Shown here: piece by piece, positions 33,106-41,861 of the stretch
Numbering within the stretch: the stretch's first letter is position 1
How the letters are laid out: every line of letters begins with the position of its first letter
Assembly (NCBI RefSeq): GCF_005280585.1
Contig: NZ_SZVO01000004.1
Coordinates: 124,001 to 188,000, forward strand
Direction of reading: 5' to 3'
Source of the DNA: Dyadobacter frigoris
Lineage (GTDB): Bacteria; Bacteroidota; Bacteroidia; Cytophagales; Spirosomataceae
Length of the DNA: 64,000 nt
Notes under the pieces: model-generated
Seen by the model: only the letters and a program-made list of their open reading frames with translations
Database searches by the model: none
What the model was told of the DNA's origin: nothing
Translations under genes and position numbers: made by a program

Positions 33106-35427
33106 ATGAAAAGATCTCTTACCCGAAATTATAAACCCCAACTTATTCTATCAATCATTTTTGCCGCAGTTTCACCAATATTTGCCCAGCATGATCCGGT
33201 TCAGCCTTTTAAAGGGAAAATTGGAAAAACAATTGAAGAAACGGAACAATGGTGGCAGAAACAACCCGAAGCGAAAAAAGGCGCACCGAATGTAGTCTGG
33301 ATTCTGTTGGACGATGTAGGTTTTGGCGCAACTTCTGCTTTTGGCGGATTGATACAAACGCCTAATTTTGAAAAACTTGCTAATAACGGTTTACGATATA
33401 CCAATTTCCACACCACCGGCATATGCAGTCCGACAAGAGCGGCGTTGCTTACCGGCAGAAATGCACACAGCGTCGGGATGGGACATCATGCAGAATTGGG
33501 AATTGGAACGCCTGGATATAATGGAAATATTCCTTTTGAAGCAGGAACAGTTGCTGAAATTTTCAAAGAAAACGGCTACAATACATTTGCTTTGGGAAAA
33601 TGGCATGGGAATCAGCCAAAAGATCTGACGATTGCGGGGCCATACAACCGCTATCCAACCGGGAGAGGTTTTGAACATTTCTACGGATTTCTGGGCGGTG
33701 CGACGGATCAGTGGCATCCGCAGTTGATTGAAGAAACTTCGCCGATTGATATTGAACCGAACACAAAACATTTGAATCAGCTGCTTACCGACAAAACGAT
33801 TTCCTACATTGCCAACCAAAAATCGGCAGATGCAGATAAGCCATTTTTTATTTATTATGCAACAGGGGCAGCACACGCGCCTCACCACGTTTCGAAGGAA
33901 TGGAGCGATAAATACAAAGGGAAATTTGACGGTGGCTGGGATCAGTATCGTGAAGAAGTTTTCAAACGGCAGCAGGCACTTGGCCTGGTTCCAAAAGGCA
34001 CAAAACTTCCGCCACGCCAGGCTGGTATTAAACCGTGGGAAACGTTATCGGCAGATGAAAAGAAGATTTACGCGCGTTTCATGGAAGTTTATGCAGGATT
34101 TTTGTCTTACACGGATTACGAAGTGGGCAGGGTTACCAATTATTTGCAGGAAATCGGGCAGCTCGATAACACCCTTATTTTCCTGATCGTTGGTGATAAT
34201 GGTGGAAGCAAGGAAGGAACTTATAAAGGAACAACCGGCATTGCAGAAAAATCAGAGGGGGGTGATGTTAAATTTTTACTATCTCAATATGATAAAATCG
34301 GAACAGAGTACAGCTTCCCTAATTATCCTCTGGGTTGGTCGCAGGCTACTAATACGCCGTTCCGTTACTGGAAAAGTGATGTGAATGCGGAAGGTGCTTC
34401 GCATACTACATTAATTGTCCATTATCCAAAAGGGATTAAGGAAAAAGGTGGATTACGGTCGCAGTACACGCATGTAACGGATATTTTGCCAACGACAATC
34501 GAACTGGCCGGATTGAAAGTTCCGGAGGTGATCAACGGTTATCCGCAGCGTCCGTTTCATGGAACTTCTTTGAATTATTCCATTGCTGATGCCACTGCTC
34601 CGACACGTCATACGCTTCAATATTACGAGTTACACGGCGGCCGTTCCATTTACAAAGATGGCTGGAAAGCCAGTGTTTATCATCCGCGAAATGTTTTTGG
34701 CGAAACTACGACCGATATCAATTTCATTGCCGATTTTAAAAGAGACAAATGGGAGCTTTATAATCTGAATGAAGACTATAACGAGATCAATGATTTGTCG
34801 GCAAAAAATCCTGAAAAGCTGGAAGAACTTAAAAAAGTTTTTGATGTAGAAGCGAAAAAATACGATGTGTATCCATTGAAAAATTTTCGGGCAGGACTTG
34901 CCGCGCCTGAAATAAAAGCGAAATCTGTGATTTACGAAGGCACGACGATAAAAACCCGGGTTTATGTTGGTAAAGGCGCGGTAACAATTACAGCAAATGT
35001 AGAAATAAAAAGCAAAAATCCGGAAGGCGTCATTTTTGCAAATGGTGGTTTGATAGGTGGAACGAGTCTTTTTATCAAAGATAATAAATTACAATATCTG
35101 CTTAACGACGGTGTGAATACGGTTTTATTAACCTCATCTAAAAATCTGGATGCCGGTAAAAACACAATACGGATTGAATTTGCTGACGATAAAAAAGTGG
35201 TACTTTTTGTAAATAATGAGAAAACGGCGGAGCAAAATATTATCAATAAAAACAATAAATATTTAAGCTCAGCTTCCGGAGACGGTTTCAGCACAGGTAA
35301 GGATTTGAATTCTCCCGTAACAAAAACATACAACGGAACCTTTGCTTTTTCTGATGTTGTAAAAAGTCTTGTAATTGATCAGGTAGTAGAGAAAGAAGAT
35401 AAGGTTGGTCTTTTGGAAAAGAAATAA
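33106..35427 (+). CDS. Arylsulfatase (S1 family, Cys-type)
   Basis: 773 residues with signal peptide (LILSIIFAAVSPIFAQ). The sulfatase domain starts with the metal-binding Asp69-Asp70 (VVWILLDDVGFG), and Cys107 in ICSPTRAALLTGRN is the residue converted to formylglycine. Other conserved parts are ALGKWHGNQ, FIYYATGAAHAPHH and FLIVGDNGGSKEGT. It resembles Pseudomonas arylsulfatase (S1_4 type). The extra C-terminal 170 residues (after about 600) look like a beta-rich jelly-roll or Ig-like domain (IRIEFADDKKVVLFVNNEKT). It cleaves sulfate esters, releasing sulfate for growth. First of a two-gene operon with a 19-bp gap; needs an anSME or FGE maturase not present in this window. Confidence 0.93.
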   Translation: MKRSLTRNYKPQLILSIIFAAVSPIFAQHDPVQPFKGKIGKTIEETEQWWQKQPEAKKGAPNVVWILLDDVGFGATSAFGGLIQTPNFEKLANNGLRYTNFHTTGICSPTRAALLTGRNAHSVGMGHHAELGIGTPGYNGNIPFEAGTVAEIFKENGYNTFALGKWHGNQPKDLTIAGPYNRYPTGRGFEHFYGFLGGATDQWHPQLIEETSPIDIEPNTKHLNQLLTDKTISYIANQKSADADKPFFIYYATGAAHAPHHVSKEWSDKYKGKFDGGWDQYREEVFKRQQALGLVPKGTKLPPRQAGIKPWETLSADEKKIYARFMEVYAGFLSYTDYEVGRVTNYLQEIGQLDNTLIFLIVGDNGGSKEGTYKGTTGIAEKSEGGDVKFLLSQYDKIGTEYSFPNYPLGWSQATNTPFRYWKSDVNAEGASHTTLIVHYPKGIKEKGGLRSQYTHVTDILPTTIELAGLKVPEVINGYPQRPFHGTSLNYSIADATAPTRHTLQYYELHGGRSIYKDGWKASVYHPRNVFGETTTDINFIADFKRDKWELYNLNEDYNEINDLSAKNPEKLEELKKVFDVEAKKYDVYPLKNFRAGLAAPEIKAKSVIYEGTTIKTRVYVGKGAVTITANVEIKSKNPEGVIFANGGLIGGTSLFIKDNKLQYLLNDGVNTVLLTSSKNLDAGKNTIRIEFADDKKVVLFVNNEKTAEQNIINKNNKYLSSASGDGFSTGKDLNSPVTKTYNGTFAFSDVVKSLVIDQVVEKEDKVGLLEKK

Positions 35428-35446
35428 TTGTAATTAATATCACATC

Positions 35447-36823
35447 ATGAAAAAGTACCTGGTGTTTCCAATACTGTGCTTCACTGTTTTTCAAGCATCA
35501 GCACAGTCAATTAAAACAAAGCCAAATATCGTTATCATCATGGCAGATGATCTGGATAGCAAGCAGTTGAGCTGTTATGGCGGACAAAATCTTAAAACGA
35601 CTAACATTGACGCGTTGGCTAAAAACGGCTTGAAATTCAATCATATCTATACTTCGGAAGCGATGTGTGTTCCTACGCGCGCTTCTCTTTTTACAGGTTT
35701 GTATCCCGTCAGGCATGGTTCTTTTCAAAATCACAAACCGGTTTATGACAATCTGAAAAGTGTCGGCCATTATCTTGCTGATCTTGGATATCGGGTTGGA
35801 CTTACCGGAAAAGATCATGTGACGAAACCTAAATCTGTTTTTCCATTTGAAATTGTAAAAGGTTTTGAGCCTAATTGTGTTTCACCAACAGATGATTATC
35901 AACTTGAAGATGTAAAAAAATACATCACCCAGGACGAAAAACCGTATTGTCTTTTTGTGATGAGTATCAATCCTCATGCGCCGTGGACGGTTGGTGATAC
36001 GACGGAATTTAATGCCAATAAATTAATACTTCCAAAAAACTGGGTAGATACAAAAACTACACGCGGACAATTTGTTAAATATCTGGCTGAGGTAAGAAGG
36101 CTGGATGATCAGGTTGGCGATATCACAAAATTGTTGAAAGAGACCGGACAGGATAAAAATACGATCGTAATATTTCTAGGTGAACAGGGTGCGCAATTTC
36201 CCGGAGCTAAGTGGAATCTTTGGGACGCAGGTCAAAAAAGTTCTATGCTCGTGAACTGGCCAGGAAAAGTAAAACCTGCTTCTCAAACCAATGCGCTTGT
36301 TCAATATGAAGATATCACACCAACGCTGATCGATATTGCGGGTGGAAAAGCGATTCCGGATCTTGATGGAAAAAGTTTTTTAGCGGTTATTCTTGGGAAG
36401 GCAAAAGAGGCGAGGGAATATGCTTATAGTATTCACAACAACATTCCTGAAGGTGATCCTTATCCAATCCGCAGTATTCGCGACAAGCAGTATAAGCTGA
36501 TTTTAAACCTGACTGCCGACAAAGATTATTATAACCGGTTCATGATGAATCCGAAAAGTGTAGAACGTAATTCTGTCTGGTTTTCATGGGTGGATGAATT
36601 AGGAAAAGATCCTCAGGTTAAAAAAATAACGGACCGGTTTACAAAGCGTCCGGCAGTAGAATTTTACGATACAACAAAAGATCCATGGGAATTCCATAAC
36701 CTGGCGAATGATCCGGCTTATCAGAAAACAATTGAAAAATTTAAAGAAAAGCTGTACGCTTGGATGAAACAGCAAGGTGATAAAGGGGCGGAAATTGATA
36801 TTGTTTATAACAAAAAACCATAA
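35447..36823 (+). CDS. Sulfatase (S1 family, N-sulfoglucosamine-sulfohydrolase-like)
   Basis: 458 residues with signal peptide (MKKYLVFPILCFTVFQASAQ). NIVIIMADDLDSKQLSCYG carries the metal Asp34-Asp35; Cys74 in MCVPTRASLFTG is the formylglycine site (C-x-P-x-R). VGLTGKDHVTKP, SINPHAPW and FLGEQGAQFPGAKWNLWDAG are also family blocks. Pattern and length resemble heparan N-sulfatases (S1_8) but substrate cannot be fixed. It follows the arylsulfatase by 19 bp and is almost certainly co-transcribed. Confidence 0.92.
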   Translation: MKKYLVFPILCFTVFQASAQSIKTKPNIVIIMADDLDSKQLSCYGGQNLKTTNIDALAKNGLKFNHIYTSEAMCVPTRASLFTGLYPVRHGSFQNHKPVYDNLKSVGHYLADLGYRVGLTGKDHVTKPKSVFPFEIVKGFEPNCVSPTDDYQLEDVKKYITQDEKPYCLFVMSINPHAPWTVGDTTEFNANKLILPKNWVDTKTTRGQFVKYLAEVRRLDDQVGDITKLLKETGQDKNTIVIFLGEQGAQFPGAKWNLWDAGQKSSMLVNWPGKVKPASQTNALVQYEDITPTLIDIAGGKAIPDLDGKSFLAVILGKAKEAREYAYSIHNNIPEGDPYPIRSIRDKQYKLILNLTADKDYYNRFMMNPKSVERNSVWFSWVDELGKDPQVKKITDRFTKRPAVEFYDTTKDPWEFHNLANDPAYQKTIEKFKEKLYAWMKQQGDKGAEIDIVYNKKP

Positions 36824-36973
36824 TGAATAGGTACTGTTTATTAGAGAAAATTGAATATTGAAATGTTGAAAAGTTGACACTTTAACTATTTTTAACCTGT
36901 TTTATGGTACATTCATAGCGAATACTAACTATATTTTTAACTACGTTTTGAATTATCATGTTTATGGTATTAA

Positions 36974-36998
36974 TTTGTCTATAATTTTACTAGACTAA
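36974..36998 (+). promoter_or_regulatory. Candidate operator with GTCTA/TAGAC dyad
   Basis: TTTGTCTATAATTTTACTAGACTAA contains an exact inverted GTCTA / TAGAC pair 9 nt apart. It lies about 106 bp upstream of the 37104 gene and resembles the candidate sites at 22202 and 32773. The stretch 36824-37079 holds no other visible feature. Confidence 0.3.
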
Positions 36999-37103
36999 TC
37001 GTTTCGCGAATAATTTGCAAAGGAAAAAGTAAGTAAATATTGTGCCAAAAATGAAGCTATTGAACTTCATTTTTGACGAATGATATTTAAAATAATAGGA
37101 GAA

Positions 37104-37493
37104 ATGATTTACGAGAAGAGATTTATACTGACAGTGGGCAGAGAAGCCAAAATTATTCTAAAAGCAGATTTTCAAAAAAACAGTAATGAAGTAACGATCG
37201 ATTTTGAATTTTTACTAAAAGATACGAACGAAAGTAATTTCCACGACCCAATAACGAGCAACCATCCGCAATACTGGAAACTTAAAAAGTCGACACCGGA
37301 AAAGGCGCAATTGTTGCAAATGGAATACAGTGGCGTTTCCAGAAAACAACTTTATTCGGCCATGAACGAATTTAAAAAACGGATTGGCCAAGGTTACAAT
37401 ATTCATTGTAATATGATCATTGAAGAAAAGATCAAGAATTTGAAAGGAGTCCGAATTAGTGCGCTGAACAGAACTTTGCTTACCCGGATGTAA
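37104..37493 (+). CDS. Hypothetical protein
   Basis: About 129 residues, not recognised. ATG 37104 is preferred to the ATG at 37080 because it follows ATAGGAGAA. The N-terminal half is beta-rich (FILTVGREAKIILKADFQ, NEVTIDFEFLLKDT) and the C-terminal half basic and helical (GVSRKQLYSAMNEFKKRIGQ). No signal peptide or membrane helix. It stands between the sulfatases and the encapsulin genes with its own terminator, so it is probably not part of either operon. Confidence 0.7.
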   Translation: MIYEKRFILTVGREAKIILKADFQKNSNEVTIDFEFLLKDTNESNFHDPITSNHPQYWKLKKSTPEKAQLLQMEYSGVSRKQLYSAMNEFKKRIGQGYNIHCNMIIEEKIKNLKGVRISALNRTLLTRM

Positions 37494-37520
37494 TCAGACT
37501 AAAATCTGAACCTGCATTTT

Positions 37521-37552
37521 CTGTCAAAACGGAAATAATTCCGTTTTGACAG
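37521..37552 (+). terminator. Intrinsic terminator before the encapsulin locus
   Basis: Perfect 14-bp stem CTGTCAAAACGGAA (37521-37534) / TTCCGTTTTGACAG (37539-37552) with a 4-nt loop, followed by TTTGTTTATTT. It separates the preceding gene from the encapsulin operon. Confidence 0.85.
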
Positions 37553-37760
37553 TTTGTTTATTTATATTCCACATCGACTTCCCGGGCGTATAAAGCTAAA
37601 CGGTTGTGGTATTGTACCCGATTTTTAATTCTATAAAACCCATTAAAACGATAGAATTATATGAAGAATTATCTTTCTTATTTAAAGGGTATTACGAAAT
37701 TATATTTCTGTTAAGACCAGATATTTATAAAAATAATTTTAATAAATTGCATTAGATTGA

Positions 37761-37799
37761 AAATCCGGTAGGCTGAAATCCGGTGGTAGTGGTAGGCTG
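37761..37799. repeat. Short direct repeats upstream of the encapsulin gene
   Basis: AAATCCGGT occurs at 37761-37769 and 37776-37784, and GGTAGGCTG at 37767-37775 and 37791-37799. The block is GC-richer than its surroundings and ends 119 bp before the encapsulin start, so it may be a regulator-binding array. The rest of 37553-37918 shows no gene. Confidence 0.6.
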
Positions 37800-37918
37800 C
37801 ATTCTTCTTTCAGTGGTAATAAATACAATGCTGTAAGTTTGTAATACGGCTTTTAACATCTTGTTTAAAAGTACTTTCAGTTAAGAGAATTTACCCGTTA
37901 AATTTAAATTTCAAGAAA

Positions 37919-38839
37919 ATGCCAAAATTAAACGAAAAGCAAACTGCATTAGGTGACGTAGCAGCCAGGCAGTTAGCCATCGCAACGCGTACAGTTCCTC
38001 AAATGGGAGCGATCACGCCGCGTTGGCTGACTCATTTATTGAACTGGATTCCTGTTGAATCAGGTGTTTATCGTCTCAATAAAGTGAAAGATGGCAGTAC
38101 AGCCGAAGTTGATTGTTCAGGACGTGACGAGCGCGAGCTTCCTCATACTTTTATTGATTATGTTGAAAACCCGCGTGAGTACAATCTGAATGCTGTCAAT
38201 ACAGTTCTGGATGTTCACACACGTGTTTCGGATTTGTATAGCAAACCTTACAATCAGATCAGCGAGCAGCTTCGTCTTACTATTGAAAGTATTAAAGAAC
38301 GTCAGGAAAGCGAGCTGATCAATAACGAAGAATATGGTTTGTTGTCGAGCATTGCGCCGTCACAAAGAATTTCTACCAGAAATGGGGCGCCAACACCAGA
38401 TGATCTGGACGAGCTGATTTCCAAAGTTTGGAAAGAGCCGGGTTTCTTTTTGCTTCACCCGAAAGCAATTGCGGCCTTTGGCCGCGAATGTACACGCAAA
38501 GGCGTACCACCTCCAACAGTTTCTCTTTTCGGATCACAATTTATCACTTGGAGAGGTATTCCGCTTTTTCCTTCCGATAAATTACCGATCGAAAATGGCA
38601 AGACTAAAATTTTACTTCTTCGTACAGGCGAAAGCCGCCAGGGCGTTGTAGGGCTTTATCAGCCAGGTTTGCCGGGCGAACAATCTCCCGGATTATCGGT
38701 ACGCTTCATGGGTATTAACGACAAAGCGATTGCGTCTTATCTTGTTTCCCTTTACTGCTCGCTTGCAGTTTTGGTGGATGATGCGATTGCCGTACTTGAA
38801 GACGTAGAAATAGGAAACTATCATGAGTATAAATACTAA
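37919..38839 (+). CDS. Family 2A encapsulin nanocompartment shell protein
   Basis: 306 residues, HK97-type capsid fold, the expected length for a Family 2A shell, with no cyclic-nucleotide-binding insertion (which would indicate Family 2B). Matching blocks: MGAITPRWLTHLLNWIPVESGVYRLNK, FIDYVENPREYNLNAVNTVLDVHTRVSDLY, GLLSSIAPSQRISTRNGAPTPDDLDELISKVW, FFLLHPKAIAAFGRECTRKGVPP and RQGVVGLYQPGLPGEQSPGLSVRFM. It self-assembles in the cytoplasm into an icosahedral protein shell. Its stop overlaps the next gene's start by 17 bp, so shell and cargo are translationally coupled. Compare: SrpI-like shells, once annotated as sulfur-starvation major membrane protein. Family is certain; assembly size and pore behaviour are not visible from sequence. 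Confidence 0.95.
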   Translation: MPKLNEKQTALGDVAARQLAIATRTVPQMGAITPRWLTHLLNWIPVESGVYRLNKVKDGSTAEVDCSGRDERELPHTFIDYVENPREYNLNAVNTVLDVHTRVSDLYSKPYNQISEQLRLTIESIKERQESELINNEEYGLLSSIAPSQRISTRNGAPTPDDLDELISKVWKEPGFFLLHPKAIAAFGRECTRKGVPPPTVSLFGSQFITWRGIPLFPSDKLPIENGKTKILLLRTGESRQGVVGLYQPGLPGEQSPGLSVRFMGINDKAIASYLVSLYCSLAVLVDDAIAVLEDVEIGNYHEYKY

Positions 38840-40877
38840 TCAATTTCCTGCCGACGGAAATATTTCTGGTTTGCCGGACGTAACGGAACTGGAAAAGCTG
38901 GCAAATGAGCTGTTTTCATTGCTTCCCAATGAAATGCCCAAAGCCAATTTTTCTCCTGATCTTGCTGATCATCCGAGACTGGAAAAATCACTGAACCTTG
39001 TTCATGACCGGCTTCCGTCATTGTTCAGCAAAGGTGAAGGGTTCAATCTAAATAATCCGCAAACCAGTTTGCCGGATCCGCATTTTCCTGTTAACAAAAC
39101 ACCTCAATCAGGTTTTGGTGTTTCACCGCCGGCTGTAAGGCCGGGAAATGAGTTAAGTTTGAATCGGCCGGTGAGTCCAAATAGTATTACGACAAACACG
39201 GATTATCCGGGTCTTGATCATAAGCAGCCTTCTGTTGCCGGAAGTGGAATATCACCATCTGCCGCGCATCAGGGAAATGCTGTAAATCTGGAAGATCCGC
39301 AAACCAGCTTTCCTGATCCAAATGTTGGGTCTTCTGTTGGTTTGGGTCATGTACCTCATTCAGTTGCAGGAAGTGGTATTTCTCCGTCTGTTATTCAAAA
39401 CGGACCAGGTTATGCAGAGGCATTTCCATTTTCACCTGACACCCCTTTTGAACCGGATTTTAATAAGCTCTGGTCATCGATCAATACTTTTAAAAGTACG
39501 CCGCAAATTCCTGAAATTCCTGGAACTGGCGGTGCACAGTATTATTTTTTACAAGGAGCTGGTTTTAAGGGAAATGATCCTTTTGGAATAAATCAAAATC
39601 CGACTTCTCAGCTTAGTGGGAAAACATTTTCGCATATACAAAATGGTGCAGGACATGCTCCGTTTGACGTTAATCTAATCAAAAAGGATTTCCCAATTTT
39701 GCAGGAACGCGTTAACGGACGACCGCTTATTTGGCTGGATAATGCAGCTACAACACAAAAACCGAAATCGGTGATTGACCGGATCACTTATTTCTACGAA
39801 CACGAAAATTCTAACATTCATCGTGCCGCGCATGAACTTGCCGCCCGTGCGACAGATGCTTATGAAAGTGCGCGTAGTAAAGTTCAGGTTTTTTTGAATG
39901 CAGGGTCTGTCAACGAAATTATTTTTGTTCGTGGTGCTACCGAAGCTATTAATCTGGTTGCAAAAACCTGGGGCGAACAAAACCTGAATGCAGGAGACGA
40001 AATCATTGTGAGCAATCTTGAACATCATGCAAATATTGTTCCGTGGCAGCAGCTTGCAGCTAAAAAAGGTTTGAAACTACGGGTAATTCCGGTGGATGAT
40101 GACGGACAGATTTTGCTTGATGAATATGCCAAATTGTTGAACCCAAAAACAAAACTGGTTTCTTTTACGCAGGTTTCTAACGCCTTGGGTACTGTTACTC
40201 CGGCAAAACAAATTGTTGAAATGGCGCATCAGGCCGGTGCGAAAGTATTGGTGGATGGTGCACAATCTGTCTCACATTTACGTTCGGATGTCCGGGCTTT
40301 GAATTGTGATTGGTTTGTTTTTTCAGGTCACAAAGTTTTTGGCCCGACCGGAATTGGTGTGCTTTATGGAAAAGAGGATTTATTGAACGAAACCCAACCA
40401 TGGCAGGGTGGAGGAAATATGATTCAGGATGTAACTTTTGAGCATACAAAATTCCACGATGCACCAAACCGTTTTGAAGCGGGAACTGGTAATATTGCTG
40501 ATGCAGTCGGACTTGGCGCAGCGATTGATTATGTCAATAAAATCGGCATTGATGTCATTCACCAGTATGAGCATTATCTTTTGGTTTATGCAACCAATCT
40601 GATGAAAGACATTCCCGGCCTTCGTTTAATCGGTACTGCACCGGATAAAGCATCGGTTTTATCTTTTGTTTTTGAAGGATATAAAACAGAAGAGGTAGGT
40701 GCGGCGTTAAACAATGAGGGAATAGCGGTTCGTTCGGGACACCATTGCGCGCAGCCTATTTTGAGAAGATTTGGTGTGGAAACTACGGTTCGCCCGTCAC
40801 TGGCTTTTTACAATACCTGCTCGGATGTGGATATACTTGTTGAAACATTGTACAGGCTCAGAGGCGCCCACAGATAA
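38823..40877 (+). CDS. Encapsulin cargo cysteine desulfurase with N-terminal loading domain
   Basis: 684 residues. Residues about 280-684 are a normal SufS-type PLP cysteine desulfurase: WLDNAATTQKPKSVIDRI, Lys504 (FSGHKVFGPTG) as the Schiff-base lysine, and Cys642 in RSGHHCAQPILRRFG as the persulfide Cys. The first 280 residues form a low-complexity, proline/glycine/serine-rich extension with repeats. Three motifs recall the loading domain described for the Synechococcus encapsulin cargo (memory): LEKLANELFSLL at 23-34, GGAQYYFL at 236-243 and PFDV at 280-283. The enzyme removes sulfur from cysteine, giving alanine. It is enclosed in the shell; published work links this to elemental-sulfur storage. 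The normal housekeeping SufS (about 405 residues) would be a separate gene. Confidence 0.95.
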   Translation: MSINTNQFPADGNISGLPDVTELEKLANELFSLLPNEMPKANFSPDLADHPRLEKSLNLVHDRLPSLFSKGEGFNLNNPQTSLPDPHFPVNKTPQSGFGVSPPAVRPGNELSLNRPVSPNSITTNTDYPGLDHKQPSVAGSGISPSAAHQGNAVNLEDPQTSFPDPNVGSSVGLGHVPHSVAGSGISPSVIQNGPGYAEAFPFSPDTPFEPDFNKLWSSINTFKSTPQIPEIPGTGGAQYYFLQGAGFKGNDPFGINQNPTSQLSGKTFSHIQNGAGHAPFDVNLIKKDFPILQERVNGRPLIWLDNAATTQKPKSVIDRITYFYEHENSNIHRAAHELAARATDAYESARSKVQVFLNAGSVNEIIFVRGATEAINLVAKTWGEQNLNAGDEIIVSNLEHHANIVPWQQLAAKKGLKLRVIPVDDDGQILLDEYAKLLNPKTKLVSFTQVSNALGTVTPAKQIVEMAHQAGAKVLVDGAQSVSHLRSDVRALNCDWFVFSGHKVFGPTGIGVLYGKEDLLNETQPWQGGGNMIQDVTFEHTKFHDAPNRFEAGTGNIADAVGLGAAIDYVNKIGIDVIHQYEHYLLVYATNLMKDIPGLRLIGTAPDKASVLSFVFEGYKTEEVGAALNNEGIAVRSGHHCAQPILRRFGVETTVRPSLAFYNTCSDVDILVETLYRLRGAHR

Positions 40878-40903
40878 GTTTTGCACTAAAATTATATCAG
40901 GCA

Positions 40904-40973
40904 AACGGCTATCCGTAAACTTTCCTTTTTATAACCGAAACCGGCATTCAGGGAAAATTCACAGATAGCCGTT
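40904..40973. repeat. Inverted repeat between cargo and cysE genes
   Basis: AACGGCTATC (40904-40913) is reverse-complemented as GATAGCCGTT (40964-40973) across a 50-nt spacer that fills most of the 113-bp gap. It could be a partial attenuator or processing hairpin within the operon. Confidence 0.45.
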
Positions 40974-40990
40974 CGCATATTACCAGATTC

Positions 40991-41836
40991 ATGAACAACA
41001 ATACTAATACGCAATCGCTGATCAGTCTTTTGAGGCAAACACATAATGCTGAATGGGAGGCAACTCCTTCGTCTCATGACGCTATTGCCTGGTTAAATGA
41101 TCTTGTCCAGTTTCTTTTTCCAAGTAATCATTTGCCAAAAAAGTCTTCATACGAAGGTATTTTAAAGAAAAACCAGATTGATCTTGAAAATATTCTACTA
41201 AGTTATCTTGAACCTTCGGGACTGGATATTCTTGGTGTGGTTAGTGATTTTTACAATTCTCTTGAAAATATTTACCAGAATCTGAGACTGGATGCGAGCA
41301 AAATTTACGAGTACGATCCTGCTGCGACGAGTGTTAATGAAGTAATTGTTTCTTATCCGGGATTTTACGCCATCACGGTTTACCGCATTGCCCATAAATT
41401 AACACAGCTGAATATTCCCGTTCTTCCACGTATCGTCAGCGAATATGCACATGGAAAAACGGGTGTTGACATTCATCCAAATGCGAAAATCGGCGTGCCT
41501 TTTATGATCGATCACGGGACAGGAATTGTGATTGGCGAAACAACCGTTATCGGGAAAAATGTAAGCATTTATCAGGGTGTAACTTTGGGCGCTTTGCAGG
41601 TTGCCAAAAATCTTGCCGATATCAAAAGACATCCGACAGTAGAAGATAACGTGATTATTTATGCCCGGACGACGATTCTTGGCGGAGATACGGTTATCGG
41701 GAAAGATAGTATTATTGGTGGGAGTGTTTTTCTTACAAAAAGTATTGAGCCTAATTCACAGGTTTTTAATACACACCAATTAAGAATTACCAACAGAGAA
41801 ATTCCTGCTGAACTCAACAACAGTACCGGTTTATAA
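40991..41836 (+). CDS. cysE: Serine O-acetyltransferase (EpsC/CysE type)
   Basis: 281 residues. N-terminal alpha-helical domain (about 1-130), then the left-handed beta-helix of hexapeptide repeats (HPNAKIGVPFMIDHGTGIVIGETTVIGKNV, GVTLGA, PTVEDNVIIYARTTILGGD). The DH in MIDHGTGIVIGE and EYDPAATSVNEVIV are typical for serine acetyltransferase of the EpsC subfamily. It acetylates L-serine for cysteine synthesis. It lies 113 bp after the cargo gene on the same strand and is commonly found in Family 2A encapsulin loci. The C-terminal tail ending AELNNSTGL is not the typical -Ile tail for binding OAS sulfhydrylase. Confidence 0.92.
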   Translation: MNNNTNTQSLISLLRQTHNAEWEATPSSHDAIAWLNDLVQFLFPSNHLPKKSSYEGILKKNQIDLENILLSYLEPSGLDILGVVSDFYNSLENIYQNLRLDASKIYEYDPAATSVNEVIVSYPGFYAITVYRIAHKLTQLNIPVLPRIVSEYAHGKTGVDIHPNAKIGVPFMIDHGTGIVIGETTVIGKNVSIYQGVTLGALQVAKNLADIKRHPTVEDNVIIYARTTILGGDTVIGKDSIIGGSVFLTKSIEPNSQVFNTHQLRITNREIPAELNNSTGL

Positions 41837-41851
41837 CCAGTACTGTTGTTG
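41815..41851. terminator. Terminator overlapping the end of the acetyltransferase gene
   Basis: Perfect 12-bp stem CAACAACAGTAC (41815-41826) / GTACTGTTGTTG (41840-41851) with a 13-nt loop, then AATATTTTTA. It begins inside the last codons of cysE and ends the encapsulin operon; it also faces the converging lipoprotein gene. Confidence 0.8.
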
Positions 41852-41861
41852 AATATTTTTA

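Noticed and set aside
33391..33888. 165-codon minus-strand frame
   Set aside because: Antisense to the first sulfatase; composition is a mirror of that gene.
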